A DNA stretch of 64,000 bases from an uncultured Saprospiraceae bacterium. GTDB taxonomy: Bacteria > Bacteroidota > Bacteroidia > Chitinophagales > Saprospiraceae. Below are positions 1 through 8,787 of this stretch, in pieces; position 1 is the stretch's first letter, and each line of letters opens with the position of its first letter. Location of the stretch: positions 33,334 to 97,333 of the forward strand of contig CALFWO010000024.1 in assembly GCA_937928045.1 (NCBI GenBank), written 5' to 3'. Position numbers and translations under genes: made by a program. The notes below the pieces were generated by a model. That model saw nothing but the letters and a program-made list of their open reading frames with translations, was not told where the DNA came from and did no database searches.

Positions 1-1
1 A

Positions 2-421
2 CTCAATTATTTCATGACCAATCGGATTATTGAAATTGCTCCGTTGGCATTTATGCGTGGACGTACATTGGACAATGCGTTCATCATCTTGGATGAAGCG
101 CAAAATTCCACTAGCATGCAAATAAAGATGTTTCTAACCAGGTTAGGACCCTCAGCAAAATGCATCATTACAGGAGATCTTTCACAAGTAGATTTACCCT
201 ACAAACAAAAATCTGGGTTAAGAAGAGCATTAGATATCCTTCAAGATATCCATGGCATTGGAATTATTCGATTAACTGCGGAAGATGTTGTCCGACATCG
301 ACTGGTTAAAGATATTATCATTGCTTATGATAAATCGGATGAAGAAAATCGTATTCGCTTAGAAGAGAAAAAGGAAAAAAGGAAAAACCAGTCAGGAGAA
401 ACTGGGCCTGCCCAATCCTAA
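2..421 (+). CDS. phoH: PhoH family ATPase, C-terminal part (runs off left edge)
   Basis: C-terminal part of a PhoH/YbeZ-type P-loop ATPase, a cytoplasmic RNA-associated nucleotide-binding protein. Visible are the family hallmark [16 protein letters not shown], the Walker B-like strand [10 protein letters not shown] and the [11 protein letters not shown] segment, followed by the typical late region ([14 protein letters not shown]) and a Lys/Glu-rich tail. The Walker A region lies left of the window. The reading frame is open to base 2 (codons for L-N-Y-F precede the first ATG at 14), so that ATG is internal and not the start. The stop is followed 35 bases later by aroA on the same strand, so the two may be co-transcribed. 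Identity is confident; full length is unknown. Confidence 0.9.
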   Translation, partial: LNYFMTNRIIEIAPLAFMRGRTLDNAFIILDEAQNSTSMQIKMFLTRLGPSAKCIITGDLSQVDLPYKQKSGLRRALDILQDIHGIGIIRLTAEDVVRHRLVKDIIIAYDKSDEENRIRLEEKKEKRKNQSGETGPAQS

Positions 422-456
422 CTTTTCATTTATCAAGCTTATTCAAATTAAGATAG

Positions 457-1716
457 TTGGGACAGGAAATATATACAATAACACATAACGGAGCGGCAAC
501 AAAAGGTCGCGTAACTTTGTCTGGTTCAAAGAGTATCAGCAATCGTGCTTTGATCATCAGAGCATTATGTAATGACAACTTTAAAATTACAGGATTAGCG
601 AGTTCGAAAGACACGCAAGTTTTAAAGATGTTACTGGAATCTGATGCAAATTTGTATGATGTCGGACCGGCAGGAACATCATTCAGATTTTTAACCGCCT
701 TTCTCAGTCTTCAAGATGGAAGTCAAACTTTGACTGGATCGAAGCGTATGCTCCAACGTCCAATTGGACCATTGGTTAATGGACTTCGTGCTTTAGGTGC
801 GAACATTGAATATTTAGGTCAAGAAGGATATCCTCCATTAAAAATTAATGAATGGAAAGATCGCTCTTTTGCTGCACTAAATATTCCAGCCAATATCTCT
901 AGTCAATTTATAAGTGCGCTTCTTTTAATTGGGCCATATTTGAGTAAAGGATTGGAATTGACATTGGATGGAAAGATTGTAAGCAGGCCTTATATCGATA
1001 TGACATTGGGTTTAATGAAAAAATTTGGGATACAATCTCAATGGGAAGATCAAACCATTTTCGTAAAGCCAGGTAATTATAAAGGCCAAGATTTTAGAGT
1101 GGAAGCAGATTGGTCAGCAGCTAGTTACTATTATTCTATGGCAACTTTAGATGACCACCCGGAATTAGAATTAATGGGTTTGGACATTGAATCATTCCAA
1201 GGTGATTCAGCATTAATAGAAATCTATGAAAAACTTGGTGTCCGAACAAAAGAGATTCACAATGGAGTTAAACTTACAAGAAATGGCCCTACTCCACCCA
1301 TGATTGAATATAACTTTTTGAAATGTCCAGATCTCGCTCAGACCGTATTTGCATCCTGTGGAGCATTGGGAGTACAAGGACTTTTTTCCGGTTTAGAAAC
1401 TTTAAAAATTAAAGAAACGGATCGAATTAAAGCGATGCAAAATGAACTTGCCAAAGTTCAAGTATGGCTTTCTGCGATGCCTGCAAAATTCAGTAAAAAA
1501 TCTGATGAAGAATTTTACATGTTGGATGGAAAAGTTGTCGTAAACAATCCTCAGTTCAAAACTTACGAAGACCATAGAATGGCAATGGCTTTAGCTCCTT
1601 TGGCTAGGCTCGGAACAATAGCTATTGAAGATCCAATAGTTGTTGAAAAATCTTATCCAGAATTTTGGGAACACATCGCAACCCTAGGTTATCAATCCAA
1701 ATTATTGACCGAATAA
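457..1716 (+). CDS. aroA: 3-phosphoshikimate 1-carboxyvinyltransferase (EPSP synthase)
   Basis: Cytoplasmic enzyme of the shikimate pathway that joins phosphoenolpyruvate to shikimate-3-phosphate. Family signatures are present in order: SGSKSISNRAL near the N terminus (substrate-binding Lys/Ser/Arg), a Bacteroidota-type GPAGTSFRFLTAF in place of GNAGTTMRPL, LKIKETDRIKAM, and YEDHRMAMALAP near the C terminus. The 419 residues are normal for the family. The start is TTG at 457. An in-frame TAG stands immediately before it and no ATG follows for many codons, so a non-ATG start is forced. The 3' end overlaps the convergent pabB by 15 bases. Confidence 0.95.
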   Translation: MGQEIYTITHNGAATKGRVTLSGSKSISNRALIIRALCNDNFKITGLASSKDTQVLKMLLESDANLYDVGPAGTSFRFLTAFLSLQDGSQTLTGSKRMLQRPIGPLVNGLRALGANIEYLGQEGYPPLKINEWKDRSFAALNIPANISSQFISALLLIGPYLSKGLELTLDGKIVSRPYIDMTLGLMKKFGIQSQWEDQTIFVKPGNYKGQDFRVEADWSAASYYYSMATLDDHPELELMGLDIESFQGDSALIEIYEKLGVRTKEIHNGVKLTRNGPTPPMIEYNFLKCPDLAQTVFASCGALGVQGLFSGLETLKIKETDRIKAMQNELAKVQVWLSAMPAKFSKKSDEEFYMLDGKVVVNNPQFKTYEDHRMAMALAPLARLGTIAIEDPIVVEKSYPEFWEHIATLGYQSKLLTE

Positions 1717-3006
1717 AGCCTGGTGAATTCCACGAGCTTTAATGAAACACTCTTCGTACTCCATTTCTGGGTCCGAATCTGCAACGATCGCACCTCCGAC
1801 ATGGAAAGATAAGCATTCTGCGTTTTGATCTAAAAGCATTGATCTGATAACCACATTAAAATCAAAATCTCCATTAGGTTTTATATATCCTACAGAACCG
1901 GAATACAATCCTCGAGCAGATTGCTCAAAATGATCAATTAAATTCATGGCACTGATCTTTGGCGCGCCAGTCATTGACCCCATTGGAAAAGTTGCTTTTA
2001 TTATATCGGTAAAATTTTTGTTTTGACAAAGTTCTCCTTCTATGGTAGAAATCATTTGATGAACATGCTCAAAGGAATATATTCCGAATAACTCAACTGC
2101 TTTCACCGTTCCTGGGTGACATATTTTTCCAAGATCATTTCTTACTAAGTCCACAATCATAACGTGTTCTGACCGATCCTTTTGAGAATTGATCAGATCT
2201 TTTTTTTGTAGTATATCCTGCTGTTCCTGCTCGCCTCTTTTTCGTGTACCCTTAATAGGCTGAGAAATCAGTCGACTACCATTTTTTTGCAAGAACCTTT
2301 CTGGACTGGAACAAACTAAATATTTTTGATCAACCTTAAAAAACGAGGCAAATGGTGCTCTTGAATTTTTATTTAATTTATGAAATAAATTTAAAGGATC
2401 ACCTTTGAAATTATTAACCGAGAATTCTTGGCAGAAATTCATTTCGTAAATATCTCCAAGCTGAATGTGACTCTTAATGGCTTCGATCTTTTCTAAATAT
2501 TCGGCCTTTGACAAATCACTTTTTATTTCTATTCTGTTTGTATTCGAAATATGTTGGCCGCCTTCATAGTCATTTATTTCTTTGACCAAATCGGTTCGAT
2601 TCCTTGCTGAACGTACAACTTGGATACCTCCATTTAAAAACTCAAAAAGATATTTGGGGACAAAAAAATGGAGTAAGCCAAAATCTATCTTTAATGGATT
2701 ATCAGACCGGACATTTTCAATTTGGTTTTTCAAATCGTAAGAAAAGTATCCGAAAGCCCAATCTTTATTTGAATCTAACCAAGCTTGCAATTGTGGCAAT
2801 GCATTTTCTTCTCCAATTGCTATTGAAATTTTTGAATGTGCTCCTACAGCCAGGTAGCCATTGGTTAAACTTCCCGGATAATCCTTGTAATTATTGTGAT
2901 CTAAAAAACAACAGTCCGATGATTGCTGTGCCCAGTTCAACAAAGCTTTTCGATTGACATCAATCGATACTTTTTTATTTTCAGAGGATTTAATGATGGT
3001 ATTCAA
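1702..3006 (-). CDS. pabB: Aminodeoxychorismate synthase component I
   Basis: Chorismate-utilising enzyme that makes 4-amino-4-deoxychorismate for folate. The C-terminal chorismate-binding domain carries QPIKGTRKRG, whose PIKGT form (Lys where anthranilate synthase has Ala) marks PabB rather than TrpE. Further family motifs are SEHVMIVDLVRNDLG, FPMGSMTGAPK and FHVGGAIVADSDPE. The first 150 or so residues are the divergent N-terminal domain. It starts 2 bases after the stop of the upstream OmpA-type gene, so it is probably translated from the same transcript. No pabA or pabC partner is visible in the window. Confidence 0.9.
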   Translation of the reverse strand: MNTIIKSSENKKVSIDVNRKALLNWAQQSSDCCFLDHNNYKDYPGSLTNGYLAVGAHSKISIAIGEENALPQLQAWLDSNKDWAFGYFSYDLKNQIENVRSDNPLKIDFGLLHFFVPKYLFEFLNGGIQVVRSARNRTDLVKEINDYEGGQHISNTNRIEIKSDLSKAEYLEKIEAIKSHIQLGDIYEMNFCQEFSVNNFKGDPLNLFHKLNKNSRAPFASFFKVDQKYLVCSSPERFLQKNGSRLISQPIKGTRKRGEQEQQDILQKKDLINSQKDRSEHVMIVDLVRNDLGKICHPGTVKAVELFGIYSFEHVHQMISTIEGELCQNKNFTDIIKATFPMGSMTGAPKISAMNLIDHFEQSARGLYSGSVGYIKPNGDFDFNVVIRSMLLDQNAECLSFHVGGAIVADSDPEMEYEECFIKARGIHQALFGQ

Positions 3007-3008
3007 CG

Positions 3009-4394
3009 TCAGCTGGAAATCTTAGTAATTTTCACTTCTACGCGTTGATTTTTCTGACGGCCAGCAGAACTATCGTTGGAGGCAATAGGTTTAGATTTCC
3101 CATAACCCTTAAATGTTAACCTTCTATCTGCGATTCCATTTTGAATTAAATATTGGACCACTGATCTTGCTCTTTTTTCAGACAAGGAATTGCAAAACGT
3201 AGCATCACATCGATTATTTGTATGACCCATTATTTCAATATTGACATCTGGGTTCGAAACTAAAAAATCCTTGAGTTCATTTAGGATATGATAATTCTCT
3301 TTTTCGATTCGAATCGAATCCGCTAGAAAAAACACATTTGTAAGCGGCAAGACTTTGCCAAGTTGCATTTTTGAACGATCAGCTAACTCGGTTAAAACTT
3401 TAGGTTCAAAAATTTTGGCTACTGGTTCCGGCGGTGGATTGTAAAACACCTTCCTTGTTTCCTGACTGGAACCATCAGAAGTACTAGCAATAATTTGAAT
3501 CACATTTTTTTGTTTCCGCAAATTAATGGCCGCAGTTACTGTCTTGGAACTAGAATTGTAGTTGAAAGAATGCTCATTGCCATTTACTAAAAATGTTATA
3601 TACTTCCTTGATGGAACATTAGCAAAATTGGCTTTGAATGAAAAAGTTGATGTTTCTACTTGAAGCCCATCTTCTATAGGCGCCAATATATTTACAATTG
3701 GTGGATTGATTTGCTTTTGAATTATTTCTTCTTCGTCACAAGATATTGGAATTATATCGCTCAAGTTATCAAGCAAAATATTTCCATTGTAAGGGAACAA
3801 AGTTGGTGTCCGATAAAAAATCTCAAAATAGATATAGGTATGCTTAGAAATTGGCTCAAAACGAAAATCATACTGCTTCCATTCTTCATGAGCAATTAGA
3901 GGACTTTCAGCCAAAAGTTCATTTTTGCTACAATAATTGTTTCCTCCATAAATCCTAAGCTTAGCTGGATTCGAAAAATTCTCTTCTCTTGTTGAAGTTC
4001 TAGTTCTACTCAGATAAATATCCGATCGAGCTAAATGTATCGAAAAGTTATAACAAGACTTTGGTTTCAAGGGGACCCTGAGTCTTTGAGAAATTCCTTC
4101 CCAAGATTCATCTGCTCTAACCACCATTCCCAAGTAACTTTTTCCGTCCTGGGGTAACTTTTCAACGTTAAAAAAACCTGGCTGAATATCAACAGATGAT
4201 TGAAAATCATGACTACAATCAATCCAACCCACGGGAGCTGTTCCTCCAGCAACACCGGCTCTAGGAGTTCCTTCCAAGGATCCATTATTTAACTTGATGG
4301 GAGTTAAATCTTGCGAAAAAATACAAGAATATAAAAAGAGAGCTGTTGCTATTAAAGCGAAACGAAAAATGTAAATCTTTTTATTCAAGTCCAA
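3009..4394 (-). CDS. OmpA-domain exported protein with N-terminal beta-sandwich-like region
   Basis: Exported, probably outer-membrane or periplasmic, peptidoglycan-binding protein of 461 residues. An N-terminal hydrophobic signal (about residues 8-28) ends in a Cys/Ser-Gln region (LYSCIFSQ), so cleavage or lipidation are both possible. Residues 30-215 look like a carbohydrate-binding or jellyroll-type domain (NGSLEGTP, GWIDC, GNILLDNLSDI). A middle region resembles an Ig-like repeat. The last 120 or so residues are an OmpA C-terminal domain with IEIMGHTNNRCDA, LSEKRARSVVQYL and GYGKSKPIASN. It lies 2 bases upstream of pabB, an unusual functional pairing. The ligand of the N-terminal domain cannot be named. 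Confidence 0.8.
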   Translation of the reverse strand: MDLNKKIYIFRFALIATALFLYSCIFSQDLTPIKLNNGSLEGTPRAGVAGGTAPVGWIDCSHDFQSSVDIQPGFFNVEKLPQDGKSYLGMVVRADESWEGISQRLRVPLKPKSCYNFSIHLARSDIYLSRTRTSTREENFSNPAKLRIYGGNNYCSKNELLAESPLIAHEEWKQYDFRFEPISKHTYIYFEIFYRTPTLFPYNGNILLDNLSDIIPISCDEEEIIQKQINPPIVNILAPIEDGLQVETSTFSFKANFANVPSRKYITFLVNGNEHSFNYNSSSKTVTAAINLRKQKNVIQIIASTSDGSSQETRKVFYNPPPEPVAKIFEPKVLTELADRSKMQLGKVLPLTNVFFLADSIRIEKENYHILNELKDFLVSNPDVNIEIMGHTNNRCDATFCNSLSEKRARSVVQYLIQNGIADRRLTFKGYGKSKPIASNDSSAGRQKNQRVEVKITKISS

Positions 4395-4485
4395 AAACTT
4401 AGATATAACAATGAAAACACCGTACTTCTTAATTAAAAGTCGTTACAATAAACAAACGACCCTAAATTAATATAGTTATCATAAA

Positions 4486-4535
4486 GCGCTGGATTTTGGC
4501 AAAGATTAACTTTCCTTTAACCTGAAATCCAGCGC
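4486..4535 (-). terminator. Long-loop hairpin downstream of the acyl-CoA dehydrogenase gene
   Basis: A perfect 11-base inverted repeat (GCGCTGGATTT at 4486-4496, its complement at 4525-4535) with a 28-base loop lies just after the dehydrogenase stop. Read on the minus strand it is followed by a short TTTAT run. It is probably a 3' hairpin or weak terminator. Confidence 0.45.
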
Positions 4536-4550
4536 GTTAAACATGTTTTT

Positions 4551-5765
4551 TTACTTAAAGGCATTAATTCCAGTAACGTCCATACCTGTGATCAACAAAT
4601 GAATATCGTGGGTTCCTTCATAAGTCAAAACAGTTTCCAAATTCATCATGTGTCTCATAATTGGATATTCATTAGTAATTCCCATTCCTCCGTGGATTTG
4701 TCTTGCTTCTCTGGCAATCTCCAAAGCCATATGCACATTATTTCTTTTCGCCATTGAAATTTGACCAGGAGTAGCCTTTCCTTCATTAGCCATTGTACCA
4801 AGTCTCCAAGCCAATAACTGAGCTTTGGTAATTTCAGTGATCATTTCGGCCAATTTCTTTTGTGTAAGTTGGAATCCAGCTAATGGCTTTCCGAACTGCT
4901 CTCTTTCTAAGGAGTATCTTAACGCTGAGTCATAACAGTCCATTGCTGCACCAATAGCTCCCCAAGCGATACCATATCTAGCTTTTGATAAACAAGACAA
5001 TGGTCCTTTTAGTCCCTGAACTCCAGGCAAAATATTGCTCTTTGGAACTCGAACATCTTCGAAGACTAATTCTCCTGTGATGGATGCTCTCAAGGACCAT
5101 TTCCCATGAATTTCTGGGGCAGAAAAGCCGGGCATTCCTTTTTCAACGATTACCCCTCTAATAATTCCCGATTCATCTTTAGCCCAAACGACAGCCACAT
5201 CTGCTACTGGTGAATTGGTAATCCACATTTTTGCGCCATTCAGAATGACATGATCTCCATCGTCCTTAATATTCGTAACCATGCCACTTGGATTAGATCC
5301 ATGATCAGGCTCAGTTAACCCAAAGCAGCCAATAAATTCACCAGATCCCAACTTAGGAAGGTACTTCAATCTTTGCTCTTCCGATCCAAATTTATAGATA
5401 GGATACATCACCAAAGAACCCTGGACAGAAGCCATTGATCGGATCCCAGAATCTCCTCTTTCCAATTCCTGCATGATTATCCCATATGCGATTTCATCCA
5501 TTCCGCCGCCGCCGTATTGTTCTGGAAGACTTGGTCCAAATGCTCCGATTTCAGCTAATCCTTTAAAAAGGTGATGAGGACATTCTGCGCGATTAGAATA
5601 ATCTTCGATTATAGGTGAGACCTCTTTTTTTACCCAATCCCTTACCGCGTCTCTTGCCAATAAGTGATCTTCTGAAAGAAGGCCATCAACATTATAATAG
5701 TCATGCCCTTTGAATCGATCTTCTTTTGCTCCTTTTGCCATTGTGGTACTTACTTTACTTTGCAT
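4551..5765 (-). CDS. Acyl-CoA dehydrogenase, glutaryl-CoA dehydrogenase type
   Basis: FAD-dependent cytoplasmic acyl-CoA dehydrogenase of 404 residues. The match is to the glutaryl-CoA dehydrogenase branch: IRSMASVQGSLVMYPI (with the substrate-binding Arg), FGSEEQRLKYLPKL, GCFGLTEPDHGSNPSGM, GAKMWITNSPVADV, EREQFGKPLAGFQLTQ, RQIHGGMGI and TYEGTHDIHLLI, whose Glu (about residue 382) is the catalytic base. In this family the product oxidises and decarboxylates glutaryl-CoA to crotonyl-CoA in lysine and tryptophan breakdown. The N-terminal MQSKVSTT could be untranslated, with translation starting instead at the following Met (ATG at 5741). It is transcribed alone; no electron-transfer flavoprotein genes are nearby. 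Confidence 0.9.
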   Translation of the reverse strand: MQSKVSTTMAKGAKEDRFKGHDYYNVDGLLSEDHLLARDAVRDWVKKEVSPIIEDYSNRAECPHHLFKGLAEIGAFGPSLPEQYGGGGMDEIAYGIIMQELERGDSGIRSMASVQGSLVMYPIYKFGSEEQRLKYLPKLGSGEFIGCFGLTEPDHGSNPSGMVTNIKDDGDHVILNGAKMWITNSPVADVAVVWAKDESGIIRGVIVEKGMPGFSAPEIHGKWSLRASITGELVFEDVRVPKSNILPGVQGLKGPLSCLSKARYGIAWGAIGAAMDCYDSALRYSLEREQFGKPLAGFQLTQKKLAEMITEITKAQLLAWRLGTMANEGKATPGQISMAKRNNVHMALEIAREARQIHGGMGITNEYPIMRHMMNLETVLTYEGTHDIHLLITGMDVTGINAFK

Positions 5766-5929
5766 AATTCTTATGCTTATAATTAAATGGTTTGGTTAGT
5801 TCACTGCCCAAAAGTAAAGATAATCACCTGCTAATGCTACATTTACGGAGGTAAGCTTCCAATTTTTACAGAAACTTGTTATTGGAAGTCAAAACATGAA
5901 TTAAAATAATCTTTTAACTCAGAAGTTAA

Positions 5930-6442
5930 ATGGGCAAAATAGCACTAGAAAATCTAAAGTTCTTTGCATTTCATGGGGTTTATGAAGAAGAAAAAGCCGT
6001 TGGAAATGAATTCCTAGTTGATGTCTATATTGATGTAGCGCTAGATAGTCGGACTAAATTGGCGGAATTGAATGAAACGCTTAACTATGAAACCATTTTT
6101 CATTGTTGTAAAAAAGTCATGCGAATACCCCAAGCATTGTTAGAGACAGTTTGCATAGATATGGTGAAGGCCCTAAAAGCTCAATTTAGCGAAATGAGGG
6201 GTTTAAGGGTTAGGGTCAGAAAACTGAACCCAATGCCTGGAGAAAGAGTTGGATCTTCATTTGTCGAAATAGAAGAAAATTTTTTAGCAAAATGTGGTGC
6301 TTGTGGAAAGTCGTTTAGTTGCTATAATTCAGAAAATTGTTGGTGTTTTGGCATAGAATTATCTGCAGAAGCGAGGAATGCCTTAGGTGAGAAATTTAAA
6401 GGATGCTTGTGTTCAAATTGCTTGAAGCAATATTCGATCTAA
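5930..6442 (+). CDS. folB: Dihydroneopterin aldolase fused to a Cys-rich CWC-type domain
   Basis: Residues 1-118 are a complete FolB/dihydroneopterin aldolase domain: KFFAFHGVYEEEKAVGNEF, LNYETIF with the conserved Tyr, and RVRVRKLNPMPG with the catalytic Lys region. It would convert dihydroneopterin to 6-hydroxymethyl-dihydropterin plus glycolaldehyde in folate synthesis. Residues 120-170 form an extra Cys-rich tail (CGACGKSFSC, ENCWCFGIEL, GCLCSNCLKQY) matching the spacing of the Cys_rich_CWC family and probably binding a metal. Ordinary FolB proteins end near residue 120, so this is a fusion. The ATG at 5930 directly precedes the conserved N terminus. The role of the tail is unknown. Confidence 0.88.
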   Translation: MGKIALENLKFFAFHGVYEEEKAVGNEFLVDVYIDVALDSRTKLAELNETLNYETIFHCCKKVMRIPQALLETVCIDMVKALKAQFSEMRGLRVRVRKLNPMPGERVGSSFVEIEENFLAKCGACGKSFSCYNSENCWCFGIELSAEARNALGEKFKGCLCSNCLKQYSI

Positions 6443-6520
6443 GATTTTTCCCAAAAAAGAACACCTTGAGCTCCAAAATAACGTTAAACGCATAACACAT
6501 CACTCAAACAAATCCTTAAA

Positions 6521-7231
6521 ATGATTAAAAAAGTACTATTACTGTTGGTTGTTATTAACCTAACTGCCTGCACAGAACTGCAACAATTGGCTGGAGCAGT
6601 TCTAACTACAGATACGCTTTCAGATTTAGATGTCGGAAACGGTTTAAAAGAAGCATTGACTATTGGAATTTCTAAAGGTGCTGATAAGTTAAGCATCACT
6701 GATGGCTATTTTAAGTCTGCTTATAAGGTATTACTTCCAGAAGAAGCGCAAAAGGTAACATCAAAATTGAGAAATGTTCCGCTTTTTGGCAACGTTGAAG
6801 ACAAAATCTTGGAGAAAATTAATCGTGCTGCAGAAGACGCAGCCAAATCTGCAAAACCGATTTTTGTCAGTGCTATTAAACAAATGACATTTCAGGATGC
6901 TACTAATATTCTGATGGGATCAAATAACGCTGCCACTCAATATTTAAATAAGGCTACTTATAATCAATTGTACGCTGAATTTACACCAGTAGTAATTAAT
7001 TCATTGAATAAATTTAACGCGCTCGACTACTGGGGAGATGCTGTAAATGCCTACAACAAAATTCCTTTAGTTCAAAAACTTAATCCAAAATTGGAGGATT
7101 ATGTTGTTAAAAAGGCGTTAGAAGGTCTTTTCTCGATGGTTGGAAAAAAGGAAGTTGATATCAGGAAAAATGTATCGGCTAGAACTTCAGACTTGCTTCA
7201 AAAGGTATTCGCTAAGCAGGACAACAAGTAA
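6521..7231 (+). CDS. DUF4197 family lipoprotein
   Basis: Predicted lipoprotein of 236 residues: a short basic start, a hydrophobic stretch and the lipobox LTAC put the mature Cys near residue 17. The rest matches the DUF4197 pattern of helical periplasmic proteins: NGLKEALTIGISKGADKLS, YFKSAYKVLLPEEAQKV, LEKINRAAEDAAKSAKPIF, ATNILMGSNNAATQYL, and a late conserved KALEGLFSMVGKKEVDIR. The function of the family is not established. It is a single gene ended by a strong terminator shared with the convergent citrate synthase gene. Confidence 0.85.
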   Translation: MIKKVLLLLVVINLTACTELQQLAGAVLTTDTLSDLDVGNGLKEALTIGISKGADKLSITDGYFKSAYKVLLPEEAQKVTSKLRNVPLFGNVEDKILEKINRAAEDAAKSAKPIFVSAIKQMTFQDATNILMGSNNAATQYLNKATYNQLYAEFTPVVINSLNKFNALDYWGDAVNAYNKIPLVQKLNPKLEDYVVKKALEGLFSMVGKKEVDIRKNVSARTSDLLQKVFAKQDNK

Positions 7232-7257
7232 ATCTTGCAAGATTAATTCAATAAATA

Positions 7258-7290
7258 AAAAAGGCCTTGATTTGATCAAGGCCTTTTTTA
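7258..7290. terminator. Bidirectional intrinsic terminator between DUF4197 gene and citrate synthase
   Basis: A perfect 14-base stem (AAAAAGGCCTTGAT and its complement) with a 3-base loop is flanked by an A-run on the left and a T-run on the right, so it serves both convergent genes. Confidence 0.9.
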
Positions 7291-7291
7291 T

Positions 7292-8608
7292 TTAAGCGTT
7301 TACTGAATTCTTTTTTAGATATTCCACCATAAAAGAAGTAGTTACTGACTTCGGTCTTTCCAGTGGGAAACCTAAAGCACGAGACCAACATAATTGGCTT
7401 AAGACTCCTAAAGCTCTTGATACTCCGAACAATACTGTATAGAAACTATATTCTGTTAAACCATAGTGTACTAAGATGGCTCCTGAGTGCGCATCAACAT
7501 TCGGCCAAGGGTTTTTAACCTTACCCAAACTCTTCAAAATTGGAGGAATCACTTCAAAGCATTTCCAAACAACATTGATCAATTCAGAATCTTTAATGTA
7601 CTCTTCTGCGAAACGCTTCTGAGCAATAAACCTCGGATCTGGTTCTCTCAAAACAGCATGGCCATAACCAGGAACAACTTGTCCTGCGGCGATAGTGCTG
7701 TTTACATAGTCAACAATCTGTTCCTTCGTAGGCTGTCTTGTTCCCAACGTGTCAATCATTCTTAGGATCCATTTGATCACTTCTTGGTTTGCCAAACCAT
7801 GTAATGGTCCAGCCAAAGCACTCATTCCTCCTGCAAATGATAAATAAGCATCACTCAAAGTAGACCCTACTAAATGTGTTGCGTGGGCAGAGGCGTTTCC
7901 ACCTTCATGATCAGCATGAATTGTTAGATACAATCTCATCAAATCTTTGAAATCAGCTCCTTCGACTCCCAACATATGAGCGAAGTTAGCTCCCCAATCC
8001 AATGAAATGTCCGGAGTTATAAACTTGCTGTTATGGTAAGTTCTTCTGTAAATGTATGAAGCCACTCGAGGTAATCTCGCAATAAGATTCATCGTGTCTT
8101 CGTAAGTCGCATCCCAATATTCCGACTTACGCATTCCCTCCGCATATCTTCTAGTGAAGACACTAGTGGACTGCATACTTGTAATTGCTGTAACAAATTG
8201 AGTCATTGGGTGCGTATCTTTTGGAAGCGCATCCAATACCTTGAAAGTGTGTTCAGGAACATTTGATCTATTGGTCCACTGATCGGTCAACCATTTGGTT
8301 TCCTTTTCTGTTGGAATTTCTCCTACCAACATTAACCAGAACAACGCTTCTGGTAATGGTTGGTTTCCTGCTCCTTTAGGCAATTTATCCTTTAATTCAG
8401 GAATAGAATATCCACGAAATCTAATCCCATCATTAGCATCGAGTTGGGAAGTCTCCCAAACCATACTTTTGACGCCACGCATTCCACCATAAACTTGAGA
8501 TAGTTTTACCTCATCGACAATGGTGTTGCCTTGTTCTTTTAGTAGAGCTTTGATTTCTGCTTTAAGAGCGGTGCTCTTTTCTTGAAATTTTTGTTTTAGT
8601 GGATCCAT
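7292..8608 (-). CDS. gltA: Citrate synthase, eukaryotic (mitochondrial) type
   Basis: TCA-cycle enzyme condensing acetyl-CoA with oxaloacetate. The 438-residue sequence is closer to mitochondrial citrate synthase than to the enterobacterial allosteric form: IHADHEGGNASAHATHLVG, LAGPLHGLANQEVI, VVPGYGHAVLREPDPR and NVDAHSGAILVHYG. The catalytic triad falls at about His271, His315 and Asp371, almost the same numbering as the pig enzyme (274, 320, 375). The N-terminal 40 residues are a charged helix without a targeting signal, so it is cytoplasmic. A promoter-like TATTTTTG lies upstream at 8685-8692 on the minus strand. Confidence 0.95.
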   Translation of the reverse strand: MDPLKQKFQEKSTALKAEIKALLKEQGNTIVDEVKLSQVYGGMRGVKSMVWETSQLDANDGIRFRGYSIPELKDKLPKGAGNQPLPEALFWLMLVGEIPTEKETKWLTDQWTNRSNVPEHTFKVLDALPKDTHPMTQFVTAITSMQSTSVFTRRYAEGMRKSEYWDATYEDTMNLIARLPRVASYIYRRTYHNSKFITPDISLDWGANFAHMLGVEGADFKDLMRLYLTIHADHEGGNASAHATHLVGSTLSDAYLSFAGGMSALAGPLHGLANQEVIKWILRMIDTLGTRQPTKEQIVDYVNSTIAAGQVVPGYGHAVLREPDPRFIAQKRFAEEYIKDSELINVVWKCFEVIPPILKSLGKVKNPWPNVDAHSGAILVHYGLTEYSFYTVLFGVSRALGVLSQLCWSRALGFPLERPKSVTTSFMVEYLKKNSVNA

Positions 8609-8684
8609 TCTGAATTTTACGCGGAAATATTTGATTCATTATTCTAACGGTTAAAAACCCAAAGTTGTTTAACCTAAAAGGTCA

Positions 8685-8692
8685 CAAAAATA
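8685..8692 (-). promoter_or_regulatory. Candidate Bacteroidota -7 element for citrate synthase
   Basis: On the minus strand the site reads TATTTTTG, an exact TAnnTTTG match, about 75 bases before the start codon. A matching TTTG at the -33 position is not clear (ATTG at 8714-8717). Confidence 0.4.
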
Positions 8693-8787
8693 ATACTTTT
8701 TTATGACCTGTGGCAATTCATCTTATTGAGTATCTAACAAATGATAAAGGACTTGGATTCTTAATGCTTCCAGCTTAGCTTTACACC

